From Chamaea fasciata (taxonomy: Eukaryota > Chordata > Aves > Passeriformes > Sylviidae): 64,000 bases of DNA. Both the position numbers and the translations under genes were made by a program. Of the stretch, positions 38,975 through 50,071 are shown in pieces. Under the pieces are notes generated by a model. That model made no database searches and was not told the origin of the DNA. It was given only the letters and a program-made list of their open reading frames with translations. Numbering within the stretch: the first letter of the stretch is position 1; every line of letters starts with the position of its first letter. The stretch is from contig JARCOQ010000005.1 in NCBI GenBank assembly GCA_029207755.1, forward strand, positions 58,539,414-58,603,413. The letters are read 5' to 3'.

Positions 38975-39641
38975 CTGTGTATGCCCAAGGGGCTGTCCTT
39001 CAGGACGCAGGCGGATAACAGGGACCCACAGCTGCACTCGTTCATCATCACCAGGGAGGATGGCTCCCGCACCTACGGCTTTGTGCTCACTTTCTACGAG
39101 GAGGTCACCAGCAAGCAGATCTGCACAGCCATGCAGACGCTGTACCAGATGCACAATGCAGAGCAGTACAGCAGTGTCTGTGCCTCCTCCTCCTGCAGCA
39201 TGGACTCCCTGGCCAGCAGCATCGACGAGGGTGACGCCACATCCCTGGCCAAGCTCCAGCGCTACAACTCGTATGACATCAGCCGGGACACGCTCTACGT
39301 CTCCAAGTGCATATGCCTCATCACCCCTCTGCCCTTCATGCAGGCCTGCAAGAAGTTCCTGATCCAGCTCTACAAGGCAGTGACCTCCCAGCAGCCACCA
39401 CCTCTGCCCCTGGAGAGCTACATCCACAACATCCTCTACGAGGTGCCGCTGCCACCCCCAGGGAGGTCGCTCAAATTTTATGGGGTTTATGAGCCCATCA
39501 TCTGCCAGAGACCTGGGCCCAACGAGCTGCCGCTCTCTGACTACCCTCTGAGGGAGGTCTTTGAGCTGCTGGGCCTGGAGAACCTGGTCCAGGTCTTCAC
39601 CTGTGTTCTTCTGGAGATGCAGATCCTTCTGTACTCACAAG
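38975..39641 (+). CDS. DENND5B: DENND5B coding exon, uDENN and start of cDENN
   Basis: This is the largest exon in view, 667 nt, running from CTTCCTTAG|CTGTGT to TCACAAG|GTGGGC, phase 0 to phase 1. It is clearly more GC-rich than its introns. It encodes 222 residues starting [14 protein letters not shown]. In order it shows the [12 protein letters not shown] and [13 protein letters not shown] core strands of uDENN, a Ser-rich loop ([14 protein letters not shown] and following), [20 protein letters not shown], the proline stretch [20 protein letters not shown], and [20 protein letters not shown] leading into cDENN. By family knowledge, the uDENN/cDENN linker and the cDENN module contribute the Rab-binding surface. 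The Ser-rich loop is the least conserved part and differs most from 5A. Reading on past the donor gives 34 further codons to a stop at 39745. Confidence 0.97.
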
Positions 39642-39799
39642 GTGGGCACTCATCCAGCAAAATGTCTGTTTGCAGCGGGCAGATCCTGGGCAGCTGCAGG
39701 AGCTCACAGAATTTCATGTTATATGGAGCTAAGGTTGATATTTGAAATGTGAGAATGCACTGAAAAAAACGAGAGAAATGAGTGTGTCCTAATGAAAGC

Positions 39800-39805
39800 A
39801 ATAAA
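39800..39805 (+). promoter_or_regulatory. candidate intronic polyadenylation signal (AATAAA)
   Basis: A canonical AATAAA lies about 55 nt after the stop codon (39743-39745) of the frame that reads through the donor of the 38975-39641 exon. A GT/T-rich stretch (GGTGCTGCTTGTTTAATT) follows about 20-40 nt later. The arrangement is that of a composite terminal exon, but AATAAA is common in AT-rich introns and no transcript evidence is available. Confidence 0.3.
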
Positions 39806-41343
39806 TAATTGTTTCCTCCAGGCAGTCTAGGTGCTGCTTGTTTAATTATGCATTGTATTTATCACTTGTGGCAGCTAGCAATAGAATACATTTGATTATT
39901 ATCCTCACAATGCCCTTGATCATGCAAGACAGCATGAAATTAATCCTATCTTCCTCAAAAATACCAGCAGAAAGTAATACATCTTGCAGAAGACACTTTT
40001 GCTACCACTTTGTTTTTCAAATTTCAGCAGCATATGAAGTCTGGTGTAATTTTCTGCCTCCCATATGATGGATATGTTCTTGTTGAAACACTGAGAGTGT
40101 TCCAGCACTTGGAGGCTAAAGATTTAATGGTGGCTTGAAACTGTGGAGCTACATGTCATTCCTCTTTAGTCCTGCTTGAGGTATTTAGGAACGTTGCTGA
40201 CAAGGATGCTGGTCCTTTTTGAGACACTAAGGTTGCAGTTGGCCAAACGCTGACAAACATGCCAACATGCACAGAGCCCATTCACGTTGCATGTTGAAGT
40301 GTGCCAGCAAGCTTTGGAAAATCTGGTTTTGAAAACCTTTTCTCTTATTGTTGTGTGTTTCTGTAATAGTGCAACACTCTGCTGCAAGGTTCCCCAAACT
40401 TGTACTAGTACTGGGCATGCTTTGGGATTTTACACCCCTGTTACTGCTTCCTCTAGGATGTTGGTTCCTGCGAGTCTGGCTCTGGTGGTATTCGGGTGCC
40501 CAACGTGTCAAGTTCAAGTTTTCCTGCTGATTTTCAAGGGGATGTTCAGACTTTTTGGGTGTTCCTCTAAGTCTCACTGGAAGCCTGTCCATGTAATTTG
40601 GGTTCCCAAATGGCATCTGTGATTCTGACAATAAATTAGGAAAATGTGCGTCAGGGAAAAATTTTGGGGGGTGGGGGGAGTGGTTTTATCAGAGGAGAAT
40701 GTAAAACCCGGAACCAGGAGGTACACATGCCTTGCAGCGAAAAGAGGAAAAGGTGCTGAATACCTTTGGCTTTTCAAGAGAAGTGGTTCGAGCAGCAGAC
40801 AGCTTGAAATGGAGGAGGGAGAGAGGATTGGAAATCATCTGAAATGAGTATGGATAATGAACCTCCAGGCTCCAGAAGGGATTGCTTGGGTTTGTCCTAT
40901 AAAAGTAAAGGTCAGGAAGTGTGTAATGGTAATGCTAATAACTAAATGACTGAGAATGGGGGAAAATGTTCAGGGAGGTGGAAAAAGGGTAGTTCTACTG
41001 CAAATGACTGAATTCAAAGGATTGATAGTTCTTTGCTCAGCTCTTCTCCACACAGACTCCAGGGGTTTGCTTTCAAGAACTGAAAATGAAAGGTTTTATC
41101 TTCTCTCGGTTTGAAGTGTGAGCAGAAATCCTGCTGTTAGTTTTGATTAGGCTGCTTTTCCCCTCCTTCCTGCTTCTGTGTGTGTGCACTTATCCCCTTT
41201 CTTCCTTGGCTGGAATCGTGCTGCCTTTGCCACTCTGTGCTGGGATTTGCTATTTAACAGCAGCACCACTGAAATGCCTCTCACCCATCCCTGCTCATCA
41301 GTCCCACCCTGGTCCCTGCTTAGGGGCTCACTAAGAACTGAGC

Positions 41344-41357
41344 TTTTTTTTTTTTTT
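41344..41357. repeat. poly-T tract (14 T) in T-rich region
   Basis: A run of 14 T is followed by C-interrupted T tracts to about 41370. It is simple sequence in the 10.2-kb intron. Confidence 0.9.
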
Positions 41358-44300
41358 CTTTTTTCTTTCTCACTGAGAGATAGTAGCATTAGGAAAAATG
41401 TGCTTGTCAGGTAACAATAATATTTTGTGCATGTGGAGTGCAACCTATATATGCATTACTTTTGTAATAGTCTTTGAGACACACAAAATATCTACTAAGT
41501 CATTTTGACTCAGCCTTCATGTCCACCAGCAGTTAGATAAATGTTGTTCTTCCAGTGACTGGTTATAATTTAAGGGTTTGCTTGGTTGGTTCGGTTTCAT
41601 TGTGTAGGGTTTTTTAAAAGAAAAGTGAGATAGTGAGAACTAATCCTTTCCACCCTTCCAATTCCAGATTTTTTTTCTCTTCTATTTGTGAATCTAGGGA
41701 TGTCCTTGACATGACTTTTATTTGCCTATCTAATATAGACACAATTTGATGGTGCATGGAGGGAAAGTATATAGCTGTATTAGGGAAATTCTGTGATTAT
41801 GTAAATAGCAGTGTAATGCTGCTATTTCCCAGAGGTGAGAAATGTGGAGTGGAGGGCAAGTGCAAAGCCTCAGTTTTGGCAAACCCTGATAGCTGAGTGC
41901 TTAGCTAATTGTGTGCTGAGGCTTCTTTTAAATGTCAGTTCTTGCAATTCCTGAAAAAGAAAACAGCCGCTATTTTCCAATTCGAGATATAACCAGTCTA
42001 GAAGGTACTTAAATCTTCTCTCTTAAGCTTTGAGATCCATCAGGGAGAAACACTTTTTAAACTCCCAAGTTCTTTCAAGGCAAAAGATGAAAAGGCTTTG
42101 GCTGACATATCTCTTGAATAACAAATGGCAGAGACATTCTGCAAGTTTGCCCTTCTTTGCCTTCCTGCTTTAAAGAGGCTGGACTCATTGGACTGTGTTC
42201 CCAGAGGCCTGGCCTTGCTGCAACCTTTCCAAACTCAGCAAGAAATTAGTAGAAGATCCTCTGGTTGCAATTTCAAGCAAGACAGCATTATTTACACAAA
42301 ATCACAATTTACTGACATAATCCTGTAATACTCAAGAAGTCAGAGCTGGACCAAAACCTACTTCAGTTCACTGAACTATTTCAGTGAAAGCTGCTCTTAA
42401 CATGTATGGGAAATGCAAGCTGACTTTTTTGTGGTTCTCCCAGACCTGTTGGAAGGAAGCTTTTCATTTAAGCTTGCCAAAAATTTAGTTCTTCTTCTGT
42501 AGAATAAAGGCTTCTTTTGGAAAGTGGAGTGAAAATATAAATTGTTGCACAACCCCTACCATACAGTTGGTAGTAACAGCAGTGAAAGGCTGGCAGGAAG
42601 ATTGCACAGAGACTGTACTGGCTTTTCTGGAGTGGTTTTTCTCAAGGGAACTAGAAGTTGAGGATGAAAAAGTTTATTTTTAACCCTGTAACTGGGGCAT
42701 AATGTTTCCAGCAGCCTGAACAAAGGCATCTAAGTCAATGAAGAGGTAGGGGTGTTGGGTGACTTTACCCAGCTTGCCCTGGATGTGTTCCCAGTGTGAT
42801 AGGAGAGCGTCTGGCACAGCTCTGCCTTGGGGACAGGACCCATGAGTGGCAGTTTGTACCATGGCTGCTACAGTCATCTTTGGGTGCCCGGTTGCACTGT
42901 TGATGGTGTCTTAGGGGCGAGTGGTACCCCACCACTTGGGAAAATGCAGGGATTGTAGTGGATTGTAGCTTCACTTTAACAGTTGTGTTGGTGAAGCAGA
43001 GGGCTGAAGAGACTGGCAGCAAAGAATGATGAGCTCATTTTTTAAGCTGCTTTGTTCTCATACATTTTGGACTGCATAGCTGGGTAACTGACAGAGACCT
43101 GTGCTTGCAGCTCAGTGGCAAGAATGAAAAGATCAGCCCTGACTGTTCCTGGAGACTGTGTGGACTTCTAGGGAGTTAATCTCAACCACTGCTGGTGGGA
43201 AGTGCCAACTTTGATCTGCAAAAGTGGTATGGAAATCTGTACCTGAAATCACTTTCACTGTACATTAATTCCTGCAGCTTCAGGTTGCATCCTTCTGCAT
43301 ATAGAGAATATTTTTAAGATTAAATAGGGCAAGTTTTCAACATTTGGGCTTTGAAAACCAAGGGGAGGGATTAGATATGTTTTCCCTGCAATTCTTCAGG
43401 GTGCAGTCTTTGTGGTGCTCTTGTAAGTGCCCTTTATTCAGAGCACAGCTCTCCCGTGCAACTGTGCAGATGTAAGGTCTTGTTTATGTCCACTCTTCAA
43501 TTTCTAAAGGATAAGTAACAAAACACCGCTGGTGTGAGATTCCTGCTGGAAAGAGATGAATTAAACCGTGAGCTCTGTGGAAACCTCAGCAATCCATTTT
43601 GAATGTCTGCCTTTCGAGGGATTTAAGCATGAGAGGGAACGTGTGGATGAGACAGAGATAAACTTCTTAGAGCTTAGGCTGTTTCTACTCATTATAATTT
43701 TGAGCGTTTTCCAAGTTGTTTTTCCAAGCACTTGAGTAATTGCTCCTCCAAGACTGAAATATTCTTTGCAATTTTTTTTTTGATCTTAGAAATTATTATA
43801 CAAATGACTATGCATATATAAAGTCATTGCCTAGAAAACCTTGTGTCTGAAAGATCTTTCTTATGTAGTCTGTTTTGGGGTAGATTTTTAAAAACTAATA
43901 CATGCATAATGTATTTGCCTTTTAAGGCATTTTTATACCAAATAGTTACATAGAAAACCTTTGCTCTTCCACTCGTTATTTAAGTAGTTGCCCTCCACAC
44001 TAATTTCCATCCAGATCTGTGGAAAGTTATTGCAGAGAACAAATTACATGGGGACAAAATCTGTGTGTGTTGTGGAAGAGACCTGGGTTTAGGGCCTCAG
44101 TAGAACTCAGAGGCTGCAGTGTGTGTTTCCCTGGAAAAAAAAAGACAAGTACTTGGGTAGAAAAATCAGAGAATGACATACAGCCTTCATTTTTAGGTTA
44201 GGTGAAAATTGCTTTTTAACTAGAAGTTACTCAATTTTGTTAGCTAAATTCAATATAACCTGAAAAGTGAAGGTTTTAAAGCATCTGGAAGAAAGGAGCA

Positions 44301-47300
44301 GCTGGTTTAGGTCTGTGCCACAGCCCCACTCCTGTTGGTGTTCACAGTGAGCTGTAAAGGGAGATAGGGCCACTGCTTTTAACACTCTGCACACACATAC
44401 CACGTCTACACTTTTTTTTTTTTAACTTTGATCTCATTTTTTTCCATGATGAAACATCTTTACCTTTTCAGAATGAGGGGAAGAAAGTTAAATTTGGCCT
44501 CCACATTGCAGTTATGATGAATACCAGATAAATAACACGGCAGTCTGAAGTGATCTTGAGCAAAGTTGTTCCCTGCTGGACTCTTGTGTCCTCCCCATCT
44601 TGCTGCTGCCTGGGGAGCCTGTTCTGCCCCAGCAGCCACAGAAGAGAGGAAGGGGCTCCCTGTGTCTTCAGGAGCACCTTCATGTGTCCTGCTGGCACCT
44701 TGTCAGCCTTGTCACAGACTTTTGCGCTCTTCTCAGAGACTTCACCATACTGGTAATGGGAGCTAATTCTTGAGGCGGGTCTTAATCATAAATTAATTTG
44801 TGCTGAACCACTGACGGCAGGCTGGGACATAGTTAAATTATATAAATGGAAATGTATTGAAGCAGAAGCTTTTTATATTAAGCATTGGCCAACAAGGAAG
44901 AAGGGTAAGAATTGGCCTCGGTGAATATTGGCCTTGGGATGTTTCCCGTGGGGCAGAGCTGACCCCCAGTTTGAGAGGCTAATTCTTCGGGCAATTGGAT
45001 GCAGGCTTGTCTTGACCCTGCTGTTTAAGAAAATTTGTATTTTCATATTTGCATAAATAGTCACACTGCTTTTATCATATAGCTGATGTGCTAAGTCACT
45101 TACTGGCAAATTCACCCCCCCTTTGGGAATGGAAGGGCATTGAGATGCCAGGGGTCATTTCCTCAGGACAGGCTGCTGGTTACAACCCCATGTCATGGCA
45201 CCTGTCCAGGTTCCCTGAATGCAGCACTGCTGCAAGGTGATATCTGTAGTGAATAAACATTTCCTGCATCATTTTTGTGTGTTCTATCTGAACATCTCTT
45301 GAAAGTCACCAGGACTGGTTTGTCAGTTGTCACAGCTGCCAGCACACAAACCAGATGAAAGGCAGAAGCTTCCAGGGCACTTTGATGTCTGCAGCACTTG
45401 TGTGTGCTGCTTCTGGGGAGCTGTTGGGATCTGATTCGAAAACCTTTGCTTTCATAAACAATTTTTGTCTCCGATGTGAATTTCAGATTTTATTTTTCAT
45501 CTACAGTGTGCTATATATAAACATTACAGATCTGAAGGTACCCAGACCCAAGAGAGGTCTGGTTATGAGCTGTTCTTGACTCATACTCAGAGCTCAAAGC
45601 AAAATAATTTTATTTTCCAGTTTTTCCAGTATACCTGGCTCACCTAATTCGTATCTTGTTACCAAAAAAAATAAAAAGAAAAAAAAGGCAGTTTAATAAC
45701 AATTGCTTACAATACTTGGACTGAAGAGGTAGCATGTGGAAAAACTACTGGTCACAAGAATGTTTGAAAGTCTGTTCAGGTGTTTCCCTCTAAAGAATTA
45801 GCTTTTATTCATTCAGGTTCATAGATTTTTTTTTCTCTGTTGTTGGTTTGGTTTATTTTGTTTAAAGACAATTGTTTTGTGCATATTGATAAGGTACTCT
45901 TTAGAAATACCATCCAATTATCATCTTTCAGGATACCTTTTTAAATATGTGGCTTTGCAAAGCTGCAGTTATCTTTTATGTGTGCTCTGAAAGCAGTAGA
46001 GGAAAGGAAGCGGTGTCCAGGTAACTCATCTTTTCAAATGCTTTCAAGTGCTCTCAAATTGTATGTAAAGTGAGACTTTGAAAGGAAAATAAAGAAGCCC
46101 TGTCTATTTTTAAAGCCTTGGACTGGGTTTAGAGGATGCAGGCTGTGACTCCAGCTCTGTGGTAGGCTTTCTGCCCTACCTTTGGTAGGTTACTGGAACA
46201 GAGACTTGGAAAATGGCTGAGTTGTGCTTACTTTGGGAAGGCTGGGGGTGTTGAAACTGGAGTAGCAGTACACTGTTCCCAGCAGGAACGCCTCTCTGGG
46301 GAAGATGAGCGTGTGTGCTCTTACACATGCCTTTTACACAAAATTCCTGTGACTGGGAATTAATTTGCTGAGAAGGTCCCAGGTGAAATTCTCTTCTGTT
46401 TGATTATGACCAAAGATTTGAATCTGTTTTGGGGGTAGAACCTGAATGCGGTCTTAGCTCTTTGGGGCAGGGATAACACTGATGTCTTTTTGCCTTCTCA
46501 AAGGATCTTGGTTTTGCTTTGCTGCAGCATGGGAGGGATTTTGAGATATCAGACTCCTTTGTGGCAGAAAAAGTAATTTTTATGTTGAGCTCTGTGAATT
46601 GCTTAACATCTCAGTGCTTCTTTCCCAAGTACGTAGAATGAAAAAAAGATTTTGTTTGTTTGGTTTTTTTAGTCACTGCCTGTGTTTGAACTTTAAGATC
46701 TTTGGGATAGATATTTCTTATTGATTATTGTCCTGTTATTGTGTTATGGAGAACCAACATCAAGACAAAAAATAGTCCAGTTTTGTCCTCTTTCAGAAAA
46801 ACATTTATAGGGAATTGGTGTTCAAGTGCTGAAACCATTTCCATCTCCAGCAGAAAACAGTGATTGGTAATTCTAGAGGAGTATCTCAGGGTATGCATTT
46901 TAAGCACTGTACCTTGTGAGCCACATGGATGTTCCCAGACCTGGGTGAAGTGTGGCTGAACATGGTGCTTGGGCAGCAGAGCTGCCAGGCTGCAGTGGAG
47001 CAGGTCCCTGCAGCCACTGCATGTCCTGCACAGGGAAGTGAGATACTTGGCCAAGGGCTCCCAGCAGATGGTGCCAGAAAAGGAAGGTGAGTCCAGAGTC
47101 TTTGAACTTGACTCTGTTGCCCTCTCCTTCACTTAGTGAAAAGGTTGTGTGAGACACAGCACTGCACCAAAGCCAGCTATTACGAGGCAGTGGTTGCAGT
47201 AGAAGCCCCAGGGACTACTTTGCCCTGGGGTTACCTCCTTTCCAAGTTTCTCTTGGAAAATGATCTGTGAACACATTAGAGATGGAGCTTTGAGCATGAA

Positions 47301-47303
47301 AAG

Positions 47304-47562
47304 TCATAGAATAATTTTGGTTAGAAAAGACCTTGAAGATCGTCAACCCCAGCTGTAAACCTAACACTGCCAAGCCCACCACTAAATCATGTTTTTAATT
47401 GCCATATTTACATGTCTTTTAGATGCCTCCAGGGATGGTGACTCAATCCCTTCTCTGGACAGCCTGTTGCAATGCTCAGTAACCCTTTCAGTGAATAAAT
47501 TTTTCCTAATATCCAGTCTAAACCTCCCCAGGCACAACTTGAGACCATTTCCTCAATCCCCT
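47304..47562 (-). mobile_element. CR1 LINE 3' end, 5'-truncated copy
   Basis: It starts TCATAGAATAATTTTGGTTA and runs through GACCTTGAAGATCGTCAACC, CACTGCCAAGCCCACCACTA and AATCATG, then ATGCCTCCAGGGATGGTGAC, CAGCCTGTTGCAATGCTCAG and AACTTGAGACCATTTCCTC. This is the ordered antisense sequence of the CR1 3' region, of a different subfamily from the 20.5-kb copy and the same general type as the 32.7-kb fragment. It lies antisense within the 10.2-kb DENND5B intron. Confidence 0.9.
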
Positions 47563-47921
47563 GTTTCCAGGTTGTCCTCAGTAACCATGTAAGCTTCCCT
47601 CAAAGGATGATAGGTACAAGAATGTCTCCATCAAAAATTATTTCAGGTTTTATGTGATAAGTGTCTAACCTTGTACAGGCTTGAAAGTACGTAAAAAGTA
47701 ACTAGAGTTTCTGACTTCTTTAAACAGATTAAAAAAAATATTTACAGATTTTTGAATATTATTTTTCTGGAAAAAACTGGAACTTCCCTCTCTTCAGTCA
47801 AAACTTCTGGGTACATAAACGTTTTTTATCTGCTAATCACTGACAAGCATTGCTAGATGGTAACAGCCTAATAATTTAGTCATCACTAGGTGTTACATCT
47901 TTTTTAGAACAGCTTTTCTCA

Positions 47922-47957
47922 ATTGAGAAAATGAGAAATCATTCTCATTTTCTCAAT
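47922..47957. repeat. perfect 16-bp inverted repeat with 4-nt loop
   Basis: The left arm ATTGAGAAAATGAGAA and right arm TTCTCATTTTCTCAAT are exact reverse complements separated by ATCA. They could form a stable hairpin in DNA or in the pre-mRNA. No flanking target duplication or transposon signature was recognised. Confidence 0.9.
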
Positions 47958-49883
47958 CAATTCTCTAAATTGATAACCAAATTTATGCTACTGACCATGT
48001 TAAATATTATCAGTAACACCAGAGAAAAGTTAGCGTGCATTTCCAGAGTTGAATGCCCTTATCCAAAAAAATCCTTGCAGCTTCTCTGCCAAGCCCTGTT
48101 TCTTCATGTGGCTGTGTAGACCAGAACAGTCTTTAAAGGTGTTTCACATACTAAGACATGCTTCTTTCTCAATTTGATTTCTTTTTTTAATCTTTAAAGC
48201 TTTCAGAGTTTTGAAATGTTATGAGACTCGTAAGCTTCTCCAGTAAGTATTATAACTTGAGTTTGTGTAAGTGCTCCTCAACAAGACAGGGAATGCACAT
48301 GTATAATTATAGACCATTGCATGGGCAGAGATTCATAAGCAATTGATCTGTAGCTGGGAGTGTTTTGGAGGTGTAACCTTGAGACTGACTTGGATGCATG
48401 AAAATAATTTTGAAGACTGACTGAATAGCTATTAGTGAGACAAGATGAAAAACGTTTTTCCCTGCCAACTGACCTTCTGCAGATCGTGGCTGGTTTTTCC
48501 ACAGAGAGGTGCTAGCAAGGAGAATGGGTTATACAGTTTGTTGTTGTAATTTGCATATTTATTCAAGAACATCTTCCCAGTGACCTCCTAATAGCTGAGC
48601 AATGTCAGATGACAGTGCTTTTGCTATTGTTGGTGTCTGCCAAGGTCTCAGGCTGGGATGTTCAGGAAATGAAAGGGTCAAGCTGGGCTCCTCTCCAGGC
48701 AGAAGCAGTCGATGGTGCTGTAGGGAAAAGCCTTCTCACCTGACTCAGAACCAGGGTGTTCATACGTGTGTCTTTCATTTCCTGGAGTGGAGCAGAGAGA
48801 ACGAGGAGAGATGGACAACAGCCCAAGTGTTCCCCAGGATCTGGGTCTGGCCTCCGTGAGAGGGAAAATCTTTTGGTTGCTCAAGCCAGAGCTTGTGAGA
48901 CTCGCCTGGCACTGGTGAGGCTTGGGTTTGGACACAGCCATGGGGCTTACAAACACAGGAATCTTTACCTGTTTCCAGATGGATTGTCTGCAGTTTGAGA
49001 TTTGCTGTAAGGATTACCATCTCTTTAAGACGAGTGTGCAATTTATTTATTTATTTTAAAAATTTGTTCTCAACCTATCCCCTCATTTATATTAATAAAT
49101 AGCTTGTGGCGTTGTGTCATGCGAGCCCCATATTTGATAAATAATTTGCTCTTATCCAAATTCTGAAACATCCAGCTCAGCTGGACTGAAATAAATTTTA
49201 ATTTAAGAAGGAATGCACAATGAACTTACTAAAATCAAAATATTGCCAAGCAATGAACTAGTGGATTAAATACAAATTTGGGAAAGTAATCTAATATAAA
49301 TATACTAGCTACACAGAATATATTTGAGAACTAAATTTATATTAGGCTTCTGTTTGGATTTAACTTAAAAGCACTGCTTTTATACACTTAGGGCCTGTAA
49401 ACTTCTGCTGGTATGTGGCCAAGACAAGTCTTCTGGAAAGTACACTCAGCTTTGGAAATAGTAGCAAGTGAAGCAGAAGCAGGCAGGCAGGAGCAAGCAA
49501 GAAACCACAATGTTGGCTTGAAGTTCACTTCTTTCTCCTCTTCTTCCCATGTAAAAATGCCTGCTTATTATGGAATTAGAGTACTATTATCCTGTACAAG
49601 AGACAGAACTTTTGGTATCTCTTTAATAAATTAATATCATGACAGAATAGATCTAGATAATATATAAATATCTGTGCTCAGCAGTTTCTTTATGAGAGCA
49701 ATGAGTTTCACTGGATTAAATAATGTTTAAAGTTTTTAAGTACTGTCTTATTTTCCAAACAACATCTTATCATATAAACATGGTTTCTGTCTTGTTTTGT
49801 CACTAATGTCCTTGCCAAACAGATTTCAAGAACAGGACACAGGGAAATAATTGAATATCTGTCTTTCTCTCTCCCATGTCTAG

Positions 49884-50071
49884 ATTATCAGCGTCTGATG
49901 ACAGTGGCAGAGGGAATCACCACACTGCTGTTCCCATTTCAGTGGCAGCATGTGTATGTCCCCATCCTTCCTGCCTCTCTTCTGCATTTTCTGGATGCTC
50001 CTGTTCCCTACCTGATGGGGCTGCAGTCTAAGGAGGGAACCGACCGCTCCAAGCTGGAGCTGCCTCAGGAG
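49884..50071 (+). CDS. DENND5B: DENND5B coding exon, cDENN core
   Basis: This 188-nt exon starts after CTCCCATGTCTAG (phase 1 entry, G|AT giving aspartate) and ends in phase 0 at CCTCAGGAG|GTCAGT. It encodes [19 protein letters not shown], then [20 protein letters not shown] and [19 protein letters not shown]. The hydrophobic [14 protein letters not shown] stretch followed by a conserved PYLMG turn is the most recognisable signature of the central DENN module across the superfamily. [12 protein letters not shown] is the 5B version; 5A has GLHSNGLDDRSK here. The donor has C at intron position +3, weaker than the usual purine, but CAG|GT-type pairing upstream compensates. The exon is separated from its upstream neighbour by the longest complete intron in view, 10.2 kb. 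Confidence 0.97.

Larger units (their letters stand above)
39642..49883 (+). other. DENND5B: DENND5B intron (10.2 kb)
   Basis: This is the longest complete intron in view, from GTGGGC to CATGTCTAG. It holds a CR1 tail on the - strand (about 47304-47562), a perfect 16-bp inverted repeat (47922-47957), short poly-T tracts and an AT-rich section near 49040-49400. An AATAAA at 39800-39805 lies shortly after the frame running through the donor stops. No further coding exon was recognised. Confidence 0.9.

Noticed and set aside
38936..39427. 163-residue open frame on the - strand
   Set aside because: It is the antisense shadow of the GC-rich DENND5B exon 38975-39641 and has no recognisable domain.
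42680..43022. Pair of - strand open frames in a slightly GC-richer patch
   Set aside because: They could be an old retroposed fragment, but I cannot match them to any gene or transposon, so no feature is called.
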